A stretch of 5,400 nt of DNA, from the NCBI GenBank assembly GCA_041655035.1, contig JBAZCN010000190.1, positions 1 to 5,400 on the forward strand, in the 5' to 3' direction. The position numbers were made by a program, and so were the translations under genes. This DNA comes from NAT127 sp041655035 (lineage in GTDB: Bacteria; Pseudomonadota; Gammaproteobacteria; Pseudomonadales; Porticoccaceae). The first letter of the stretch is position 1; each line of letters starts with the position of its first letter. The notes beneath the pieces were generated by a model. It worked only from the letters and a program-made list of their open reading frames with translations. It was not told the origin of the DNA and searched no databases. Shown one piece after another: positions 1 to 5,400 of the stretch.

Positions 1-1029
1 GGATCAGGAGCCCATGAGTCCGCGCTTCCATTTTTTCGCCATTTCGGGCCAGATATTACTGGATTGTTTACGTCGGACGCGGGCGCCTTCGGCATCAAGG
101 CCGTAGTTGTCCTAAAGCTGATCGAAGCACCACGCGAGTACCAATGCCTGTCGTACGCATTCGATAACCTGAAGGACGCGCTTGCCGCTCAAGCCGACAT
201 CGCTAGGCTTCAAGTCGCGTCGGACTGTTACTGCTTTGATCCATTCAATAATGCCGATTTTGAACGCAAGGGCGTTACCTTTGAAGAGAGTTTATCTCTG
301 GCTGCCAAGGTGGCGCGCCGCAATGGAATCCAGGGCGTCAAGGAATTGGCAAAAATTGCGCTGTCTGGCAAGAATGTTCTGAGAGGGGTGAGGTATTCTT
401 TGCATCTGACCCTTCCTGGGCTTACGCGGACCGTAGTTGACGAGCACGCAGCCTTGGTCAACGCGCTTTGCCTGGATCATGGAGGGCTTTCTATCACAAA
501 CACCATTCCGGTAGCTCACCAGTCAAGTGCTTTCGAGAATATAAGGCTGGTTATGATGGGGCCGACGGGTGACATCTGGTTGCCTACCCATGGTATTTTC
601 CCGTCCAGCAAATTGTACGAGGTGGTGAGCGCCTTTGATCGACTTGTGGAAAAAGAGCGGCCAAGCCTTGATCAACATGGCATCCGCACTGCCTGGACCA
701 TCGTCACGACCGGTCAGGAATTCCTTTTTGAACCCTTCCTTTATTGGCATGACGAGCTCGGCGATTTGCGTCTCAGCCATATTGAACCGGAATTTGCGGA
801 CGAGTGGCGTTCACTGAACCGAGAACCACAGCGACGCGGTTATGCACTGGAATTTCGCAACCAGATACGCGATTTGCTGGACCAATGTGGAGGCTTGCAT
901 TTACAGCTCGGTAGATTTTATCCATACCTTAGTGTGACGAGGGATCGTGGTTTGAATAATAGAATCCTGGAAATAAAGCAAGTTCTTGATCCCAAAGGTT
1001 TGATGAACCCAGGTGTTCTTGGGCTTTGA
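1..1029 (+). CDS. FAD-linked oxidase (VAO/PCMH family), C-terminal part, 5' end outside window
   Basis: The reading frame is open from base 1, so the gene starts upstream; the TTG at 64 is internal and should not be taken as the start. 342 codons are visible, ending in TGA. The first codons encode the end of a PCMH-type FAD-binding domain, with PDITGLFTSDAGAFGIK at about visible residues 17-34, a stretch typical of the family. The remainder fits the FAD-linked oxidase C-terminal (substrate-cap) domain and finishes with DPKGLMNPGVLGL, the usual terminal signature (compare glycolate oxidase, D-lactate dehydrogenase and 4-cresol dehydrogenase/vanillyl-alcohol oxidase relatives). Such enzymes are flavin oxidoreductases acting on hydroxy-acids or phenols; the substrate here cannot be told. 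Other seen features are the WLPTHGIFP and LHLQLGRFYPY segments. The gene is markedly less GC-rich than the downstream genes, suggesting separate ancestry. Family assignment is confident; specificity is unknown. Confidence 0.85.
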   Translation, partial: GSGAHESALPFFRHFGPDITGLFTSDAGAFGIKAVVVLKLIEAPREYQCLSYAFDNLKDALAAQADIARLQVASDCYCFDPFNNADFERKGVTFEESLSLAAKVARRNGIQGVKELAKIALSGKNVLRGVRYSLHLTLPGLTRTVVDEHAALVNALCLDHGGLSITNTIPVAHQSSAFENIRLVMMGPTGDIWLPTHGIFPSSKLYEVVSAFDRLVEKERPSLDQHGIRTAWTIVTTGQEFLFEPFLYWHDELGDLRLSHIEPEFADEWRSLNREPQRRGYALEFRNQIRDLLDQCGGLHLQLGRFYPYLSVTRDRGLNNRILEIKQVLDPKGLMNPGVLGL

Positions 1030-1221
1030 GAATTTTTCAGCTCTTCGCACCCATAAATCAACAATTGGAGCTAACTACTATCCATTTGTAACAAGCGGCG
1101 ACCACCGACCTGGCACAAAGGCAAAGGTGCTTATCCAGGTGCTCTTACGGCGACTGGCTCCAGGCCCGGAAGCGGCCCGGGGCTCTGCCGGCACTGCGGA
1201 ACCCGGGCGGTTTGATTGCCG
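1030..1221. other. Convergent intergenic gap with compositional step
   Basis: This gap lies between the 3' ends of the flavoprotein gene (+) and the regulator gene (-). Its first ~70 bases are AT-rich like the flavoprotein gene; from about 1095 it becomes GC-rich like the siderophore module. I found no convincing small gene or RNA. A 7-bp inverted repeat (GCCCGGG 1175-1181 with CCCGGGC 1202-1208) is present but has no adjacent T-run, so it is a poor terminator candidate. The composition step may mark an old junction. Confidence 0.5.
1098..1109. repeat. 12-bp direct repeat, copy 1
   Basis: GCGACCACCGAC occurs here and again at 1244-1255, inside the 3' end of the regulator gene. The copies are identical over exactly 12 bases and differ on both sides. 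They bracket the GC-rich part of the convergent gap. The repeat could be a relic of a small duplication or deletion event, or chance; nothing mobile is seen between the copies. Confidence 0.5.
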
Positions 1222-2172
1222 TCACCGATTTTTTTGCCGAGGTGCGACCACCGACTTCGGAGAGCGGCCATAATAGCGTTGAAAGGCTGCGCTGAAGCTC
1301 GACAGGTGTTGAAAGCCGACCTTGTATGCGGTGGAGGAGACATGTTCCCCCGATTCGAGCAATTCCCATGCCTTTCGCATACGGATTTCCGTCAGCATAC
1401 GGTGGGGGCTGGTGCCGAACAATTCGCGAAATCCCCGCTTGAGCTTGAATTCGTTGACGCCCGCGGCTGCGCACAGGTAGGCGACAGTCAGCGGGCGGCC
1501 GAATTGCTGGAGCAGGATGTCGCGAGCTTGAAGGATTCGCTCCTCGTCCTTTGGCCGCCAGGTTGGTGCGACAGCTGGCGGTGACAATTGCCTGGCCTGC
1601 TCCGCCAGCAGGCTGAGGGCGGCGATTTGCATATCCAGAGCTGTGCCTGTGCGGCAGCCGGTGTGCAGATGGGCGAGGGTACTTGCCAGGCGGGTTGTGG
1701 CGCTGCTGCTGGCAGCAAAGAATAGCTGGTGTGCTGATTTGGCGCCCTCTCCGCCGTCGAGGAGGTTTTCCAGCGCGTATTTGCGCAGCAGCGTGGCATC
1801 CACGATCAGGCGCAGCTGGCGAACGGTTTCATTGGCCAGGTAGCGTCTTTCACCCCGCACGCTGCGGAATGCCGTAACCGTGGTGTGCCCGGCCAGGAAG
1901 CAGAATGTGCTGCCATCATGCCCTCGGTAACTCGAGCGGCCCGCCAGCGCGATGGTGATGGTCAGGGAGTGGGTGTCGCGTTCGACGATGCTCTCTTCCA
2001 GGAGGTCGTGGCGGGGCGCGTAGTGCGACCAGGCCAGGCTCAAGCCATCGTCGAGCTGCATGCGATCGGCGTAGCCGACGCCCAGTTCCGGGGGAATCTG
2101 CGCACGCTGCCAGCCATGCCGGCCTTGATCCGTCGAAATGATGAGATCCGCGCTGGATAAGCGACAGGGCAT
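1222..2172 (-). CDS. AraC-family transcriptional regulator, PchR/YbtA-like (siderophore-responsive)
   Basis: This 316-residue protein ends in a standard AraC/XylS DNA-binding domain of about 100 residues (about 212-302). The first helix-turn-helix lies near 228-252 (LTVAYLCAAAGVNEFKLKRG) and the second near 278-302, with the conserved KVGFQHLSSFSAAFQRYYGRSP signature split around it. The N-terminal ~200 residues form the ligand-sensing part; length and layout match regulators such as PchR (pyochelin) and YbtA (yersiniabactin), which act in the cytoplasm and activate receptor genes when the ferric siderophore is present. The ATG at 2172 is well supported: GGAGGAG lies 2-3 bases before the ATG on the - strand. 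The gene diverges from a FyuA-like receptor gene, the classic arrangement for an autoregulated siderophore regulator. Specific ligand is inferred only from context; a different metallophore is possible. Confidence 0.9.
   Translation of the reverse strand: MPCRLSSADLIISTDQGRHGWQRAQIPPELGVGYADRMQLDDGLSLAWSHYAPRHDLLEESIVERDTHSLTITIALAGRSSYRGHDGSTFCFLAGHTTVTAFRSVRGERRYLANETVRQLRLIVDATLLRKYALENLLDGGEGAKSAHQLFFAASSSATTRLASTLAHLHTGCRTGTALDMQIAALSLLAEQARQLSPPAVAPTWRPKDEERILQARDILLQQFGRPLTVAYLCAAAGVNEFKLKRGFRELFGTSPHRMLTEIRMRKAWELLESGEHVSSTAYKVGFQHLSSFSAAFQRYYGRSPKSVVAPRQKNR
1244..1255. repeat. 12-bp direct repeat, copy 2
   Basis: Second copy of GCGACCACCGAC, identical to 1098-1109 and separated from it by 134 bases. 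This copy lies within the last codons of the regulator gene, just before its QKNR C-terminus. Confidence 0.5.
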
Positions 2173-2174
2173 GA

Positions 2175-2181
2175 CTCCTCC
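2175..2181 (-). promoter_or_regulatory. Strong ribosome binding site of the AraC-type regulator
   Basis: On the - strand the bases read GGAGGAG, nearly a full anti-16S complement, immediately 5' of the ATG at 2172 with short spacing. This fixes the regulator's start. Confidence 0.75.
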
Positions 2182-2257
2182 AAAAAGGTCGATATGTGGC
2201 CCGCTGGCTTCGTGGCTCCGAAATGACTAAGGAATAATCCGTAAATCCTAACAACTG

Positions 2258-2276
2258 GATGATAACCTCTATCATC
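2258..2276. promoter_or_regulatory. Perfect 19-bp inverted repeat, putative Fur box/operator
   Basis: GATGATA-ACCTC-TATCATC is a perfect 7-bp inverted repeat with a 5-base centre; two further pairs form outside after one mismatch. It has the 19-base length of the Fur consensus and by my count matches GATAATGATAATCATTATC at 11 of 19 positions, mainly in the outer arms. It sits in the divergent gap 65 bases before the receptor ATG and 86 bases before the regulator ATG, overlapping the expected core promoter of the receptor. Repression of both genes by iron-loaded Fur is the natural reading. The alternative is a binding site for the AraC-type regulator itself, although those more often use direct repeats. 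Confidence 0.6.
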
Positions 2277-2283
2277 TAGGAAT

Positions 2284-2289
2284 TATAGT
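2284..2289 (+). promoter_or_regulatory. Candidate -10 element of the receptor operon
   Basis: TATAGT matches the sigma-70 -10 consensus at 5 of 6 positions, just downstream of the putative Fur box. No good -35 hexamer lies 16-18 bases upstream, which fits a promoter needing an AraC-type activator. On the opposite strand the overlapping bases 2282-2287 read a perfect TATAAT, but no -35 at proper spacing was found there either. Confidence 0.35.
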
Positions 2290-2340
2290 GGTCCACAGTC
2301 GCGGCATGCCCGCCCAGTCAAACATACTGTGGGTCATCAT

Positions 2341-4359
2341 ATGGAATACAAACTTCGCGCCTTGTGTCGCGCAACTCTGATCGCACTGCCTGTCAGCGGG
2401 CTCGCGGCGCTTGCAACAGCGTCCTGGGCACAGGCCGCTGCCGAAACAGCGGCTGGATTGCCGCCTGTGATCGTCACCGCCGAGAAAATCGGGCGCGCTC
2501 TCGAAAAGGTGCCTGCCAGCGTCGCGGTGATCGACGGCTGGGATATCGAGCAGTCCGGTGTCGTCGCCATGGAGCAACTGGCGGGACGCATTCCCGGCCT
2601 GTCGTTTCAGCCGTTCGGTCAGGCCGGCATGAACTCGCCGGTGATGCGCGGGCTGACGGCCAATTTCAACACCTTTTCGACCTCCACCCTGATGCTGGTC
2701 GACGGCGTTCCCACGTTGACCGCGCAGGGCTTTGAAAACAGCTTCCTCGACCTCGACCGCATCGAGGTCATGCGCGGCCCGCAGTCCACGCTGTACGGGC
2801 GCAATGCCGAAGCCGGGGTGATCGCCATCCACAGCCGGGTCATGGACAACACGACCAGAGCCAGTGTTTCAGGTGAACTCGGCAGCCGTGACAAACAAGG
2901 CTTGCGCGCGATGTTGAGCCAGCCGATCGTGCAGGACAGGCTATACGCCAGCCTCTCGGGTAGCTGGTCCGCCCAGGATGGCTTTATCGACAACCGCTAC
3001 ACCGGCGACACGGAAGACGACCGCGAGCGACGCAACCTCAACCTGGGCCTGCGCTGGACGCCGACCGCGAAGACCGACCTGGTATTGCGCTACTCGCGCC
3101 AGGAATATGACGACGGTGCTTCGCTGTGGGGCGCGCCGACCTCCCCCAGGGAGCAGGTGGCATCCGCCACACGCGGCTGGAACCGCTCGCGGGGGCAGAC
3201 GTTTTCGGTCAGCGCCTCCTATGAGTTTGCGCCCGACCTGCACCTGCGCTCCATCACTGCCTATGGCGACTTCAAGGATTTTATCCAGCAGGACACGGAT
3301 TTCATGCCGGCGGACATGCTCCATATCGGCCGCGACCATCAGCTGCGCACATTATCCCAGGAGCTCAGGCTGGAAGGGCGGCTGGGATTGTCCGACTGGC
3401 TGGTTGGTTTCTACGGCGACAGAAGCGGCAACGACCTGCACAGCGTCAGCAAGCGCGCCATGAACCTTGAAGACCTGCGGGCCGACCAGAAGAGCGATAC
3501 GGTGGCGTTGTTCACCCATTGGAGCGTACCCCTGACAGCCTCGTGGTCGCTATCGGCGGGGGGCCGTGTCGAACGCAACGAGGTCGAAATCCACCCGCAG
3601 GGTGATGCCGCGCAGAGCAAGGACTGGACGCACTTTTCGCCCAGGCTCGCCCTCCAGCACCAGATCAACCCGCGCCACCAATGGTACGCGAGTGCCGGCC
3701 GGGGCATGCGCACCGGCGGCTTCAATACCTTGTCGCCGATGCTCGGCTACCTGGCCTACGAGCCCGAGGAAAACTGGTCCTATGAGACGGGTATCAAGGG
3801 CTGGGCCATCGACAGGCGCCTGCGCTATTCGCTGGCCGCCTACCTCATGGACATCGACGACATGCAGGTGATGCAGATGCCTGTGCCGGGAGTGATGTAC
3901 ATCACCAGCGCGGCCACCGCGACTTCGAGGGGTGTGGAGCTGGACGTCGATTACCTTGCGGGCCGTGGCTGGCAGCTGAGGGCCGGACTGGCTTGGAACC
4001 GCACCCGCTTCGACCGATTTCGGGATGGGGCCGCCACCTATGACGGCAGGCACAATCCCTTCGCGCCGGATCTCACCGGGCATGTCGGCCTTCGCTACGA
4101 CGCGCCCCTGGGCTGGTATGCGCAGGCCAGTCTGGTGGGCAGCAGCAAGGTCTACCTGGACGCCGCCAACCAGTACCGGCGCAACGGCCACGGCCAGATC
4201 GACCTGATCGCCGGATACCTGCTCGGCAACTGGGATATCGCGGCCTACGCCACCAATGTCGGCGACCAGCGCTACGACGCCGTGGGCTACCAGAACGGTT
4301 TCGTCACGGTCTACAGTCCGCCGCGTGAAGTGGGCCTGCGGCTGACCTGGCGCATCTGA
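2341..4359 (+). CDS. TonB-dependent outer-membrane siderophore receptor, FyuA-like
   Basis: This receptor imports a ferric siderophore (or other metal chelate) across the outer membrane using TonB-ExbB-ExbD energy. The open frame reaches back to a GTG at 2329, but the ATG at 2341 is preferred: it gives 672 residues, close to yersiniabactin receptor FyuA (673), and starts a clean signal peptide (MEYKLRAL, then a hydrophobic core to about residue 30, likely cleaved after AQA at 30-32). A TonB box, VIVTAEK, lies at about 43-49. The plug follows, with VPASVAVI, LVDGVP and IEVMRGPQSTLYGR (141-154); the remainder is a 22-strand-type barrel. From memory, segments such as LYASLSGSW, YDGRHNPFAPD and the RYDAVGYQNG near the end align in order with FyuA. 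The last residue is Ile rather than the usual Phe/Trp. It heads an operon with a methyltransferase 9 bases on, and diverges from a PchR/YbtA-like regulator. The ribosome site is weak (GTGGG, 2329-2333). Ligand is inferred, not shown. Confidence 0.93.
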   Translation: MEYKLRALCRATLIALPVSGLAALATASWAQAAAETAAGLPPVIVTAEKIGRALEKVPASVAVIDGWDIEQSGVVAMEQLAGRIPGLSFQPFGQAGMNSPVMRGLTANFNTFSTSTLMLVDGVPTLTAQGFENSFLDLDRIEVMRGPQSTLYGRNAEAGVIAIHSRVMDNTTRASVSGELGSRDKQGLRAMLSQPIVQDRLYASLSGSWSAQDGFIDNRYTGDTEDDRERRNLNLGLRWTPTAKTDLVLRYSRQEYDDGASLWGAPTSPREQVASATRGWNRSRGQTFSVSASYEFAPDLHLRSITAYGDFKDFIQQDTDFMPADMLHIGRDHQLRTLSQELRLEGRLGLSDWLVGFYGDRSGNDLHSVSKRAMNLEDLRADQKSDTVALFTHWSVPLTASWSLSAGGRVERNEVEIHPQGDAAQSKDWTHFSPRLALQHQINPRHQWYASAGRGMRTGGFNTLSPMLGYLAYEPEENWSYETGIKGWAIDRRLRYSLAAYLMDIDDMQVMQMPVPGVMYITSAATATSRGVELDVDYLAGRGWQLRAGLAWNRTRFDRFRDGAATYDGRHNPFAPDLTGHVGLRYDAPLGWYAQASLVGSSKVYLDAANQYRRNGHGQIDLIAGYLLGNWDIAAYATNVGDQRYDAVGYQNGFVTVYSPPREVGLRLTWRI

Positions 4360-4362
4360 GGA
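4358..4362 (+). promoter_or_regulatory. Ribosome binding site deciding the methyltransferase start
   Basis: GAGGA overlaps the receptor stop codon. It directly abuts the ATG at 4363 (no spacing) but lies 6 bases before the ATG at 4369, so the second ATG is the better start. Confidence 0.6.
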
Positions 4363-4368
4363 ATGGCG

Positions 4369-5391
4369 ATGAATTTCTATCCCGATCACCCGTTGCAAGC
4401 CTTCTGGAACCTCGCCGCCGCCCCGATCCAGAGCCGGGCGCTGGCATTGGCGCTGGCCCAGGGGCTGTTCGACTCTCTGGCGCAGCCGGCCACCGCGAAC
4501 AGGGTGGCGCAACGGCTGGGTCTGCACCCTACCGGCGCGGCGGTGTGGCTGGACCTGCTGTGGAGCATGGGCTTGCTGAGTCGAAGCGTGGCGCCGGCGA
4601 CGCCTCGGACGGAACCGGAATACGGCGTCTCGACGCTGGCATCCCGCTTCTTTGCCGCCGGCTCAGCCGGGAACTGCGCCGCGGCGTGGCAGTACCGCGC
4701 CGGTGTCCTGGGGAGTTTCGCCACCCAGCTCGACGGGTTGTTGCGCGACGGTCGTGACGATGAATTTCCGCCTGGCAATTGGGCGCAGGCGGCGCAGACG
4801 CAGATCGATCAGGAGCAGCGCGCCATCACCGTCCCTGCCGTTCTGCAAAAGTTGGATGACTGGCGCGACCTGCCCGAGCGCGGGCGGTTTCTCGATCTCG
4901 GCGGTGGCCCGGGACATGTCGCCATCGCCCTGGCGCGGCGGCTTCCGCATTGGCGCGGCACAGTATGCGATCTGCCCGATACCGTGCCGGTGGCGCAGGA
5001 CAACATCCGCCGGGCGGCGCTGTCAGCGCGGCTCGACACCCTGGGCTGCGACCTGAAGCGCGATGCCATCGGCAGCGGTTACGACCTGATCTGGTGCTCG
5101 TCGGTGCTGCATTTTCTCGATGATCCGCAGGCCGGGTTGCGCATGATGCTCGAGGCGTTGAATCACGGCGGCCTGCTCGTCACCGCCCATGCCGAAATCA
5201 GCGAGGATGCGGCGGTGGCGGCGCGGGTCTTGCCGTTCTACGCGCCGATGATGCTGCGCGGCAGGTACGTACCGCGCGCGGGCGACATCGTTTGCGCGAT
5301 GGAGCGTGCCGGTTTCCGCAGCATCAGGGCGCTGGGCCGGGCGGATTTCCCGATGACGCCGTTGTGGCTTTATTCAGGGCGGCGGCCATGA
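4369..5391 (+). CDS. SAM-dependent O-methyltransferase family protein in siderophore receptor operon
   Basis: The preferred product has 340 residues from the ATG at 4369 (342 from 4363). The N-terminal part (about 5-70) resembles the winged-helix dimerisation domain of the O-methyltransferase family 2 enzymes: FWNLAAAPIQSRALALA, followed by VAQRLGLHPTGAAVWLDLL. The C-terminal Rossmann domain carries SAM motif I LDLGGGPG at 175-182, the acidic ribose-binding residue in CDLPD (D201) typical of this family, and SSVLHFLDD (245-252), whose H248 lies where plant and bacterial relatives have the catalytic His. Family members usually methylate hydroxyl groups of small aromatic or natural-product molecules in the cytoplasm; the substrate here is unknown. 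It follows the receptor gene by 9 bases and overlaps the next gene by 4, so it is co-transcribed and translationally coupled. Context suggests a role in making, modifying or breaking down the metallophore. A methyltransferase fold is confident; catalytic activity and substrate are inference. Confidence 0.88.
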   Translation: MNFYPDHPLQAFWNLAAAPIQSRALALALAQGLFDSLAQPATANRVAQRLGLHPTGAAVWLDLLWSMGLLSRSVAPATPRTEPEYGVSTLASRFFAAGSAGNCAAAWQYRAGVLGSFATQLDGLLRDGRDDEFPPGNWAQAAQTQIDQEQRAITVPAVLQKLDDWRDLPERGRFLDLGGGPGHVAIALARRLPHWRGTVCDLPDTVPVAQDNIRRAALSARLDTLGCDLKRDAIGSGYDLIWCSSVLHFLDDPQAGLRMMLEALNHGGLLVTAHAEISEDAAVAARVLPFYAPMMLRGRYVPRAGDIVCAMERAGFRSIRALGRADFPMTPLWLYSGRRP

Positions 5392-5400
5392 GCGCCGCCA
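5388..5400 (+). CDS. Start of next operon gene (only M-S-A-A visible)
   Basis: An ATG at 5388 overlaps the methyltransferase stop as ATGA, the common arrangement of translationally coupled genes, and stays in frame to the window edge. AGGGCGG (5376-5382) could serve as a ribosome site. Only four codons are visible, so the product cannot be named; a transporter for the imported ligand would fit the context but is a guess. Confidence 0.6.

Noticed and set aside
64..66. TTG as start codon of the flavoprotein gene
   Set aside because: The same frame is open to base 1 and the 21 upstream codons continue the FAD-binding domain, so the true start lies outside the window.
1206..1235. Rho-independent terminator for the flavoprotein gene (GGCGG/CCGTC stem, then T7 at 1229-1235)
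   Set aside because: The stem has only five pairs with one wobble, and the T-run begins several bases later and lies inside the regulator's coding region.
1013..1273. Small + strand open frame across the convergent gap
   Set aside because: It starts inside the flavoprotein gene and runs into the regulator antisense; the translated sequence has no family features.
2329..2331. GTG as start of the receptor
   Set aside because: It has no ribosome site and would add GHH before a normal signal peptide; the ATG at 2341 gives a standard N-terminus and a FyuA-like length.
2272..2832. 186-codon - strand open frame across the receptor start
   Set aside because: It is antisense to the signal peptide and plug of a clear receptor gene and has low-complexity, His/Arg-rich composition typical of shadows.
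3550..4527. Long - strand open frame opposite the receptor and methyltransferase
   Set aside because: It is a GC-rich shadow of two well-supported + strand genes, without recognisable domains or a ribosome site.

Overview
The window looks like chromosomal DNA of a Gram-negative proteobacterium, probably beta or gamma: it has a TonB-dependent outer-membrane receptor, strong GGAGG-type ribosome sites and GC-rich coding sequence. I cannot name the species. Four substantial genes are visible, plus the first codons of a fifth.

Left part (1-1029): the C-terminal portion of an FAD-linked oxidase of the VAO/PCMH flavoprotein family, entering from upstream on the + strand. It is clearly less GC-rich (hand-counted 60-base lines give about 42-55 % G+C) than the rest (lines counted at about 62-73 %). 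It is probably not part of the iron module and may have a different history. A short convergent gap (1030-1221) follows; it holds a 12-base direct repeat but no recognisable gene.

Right part (1222-5400): a compact iron/siderophore-type module. A PchR/YbtA-like AraC-family regulator lies on the - strand (1222-2172), divergent from a FyuA-like TonB-dependent receptor on the + strand (2341-4359). The 168-base gap between them carries a perfect 7-5-7 inverted repeat (2258-2276) with the length and partly the sequence of a Fur box. The receptor is followed after 9 bases by an O-methyltransferase-family SAM enzyme (4369-5391). Its stop codon overlaps the start of a further gene (ATGA, 5388-5391) that runs off the window, so receptor, methyltransferase and next gene are almost certainly one operon.

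Inferred working model: iron starvation lifts Fur repression, and the AraC regulator, sensing an incoming ferric siderophore of the yersiniabactin/pyochelin type, activates the receptor operon. The receptor imports the ligand across the outer membrane. The methyltransferase is the unusual member: it is not part of the textbook regulator-receptor-transporter set and may tailor or process the metallophore. No RNA genes, CRISPR arrays or insertion sequences were seen.
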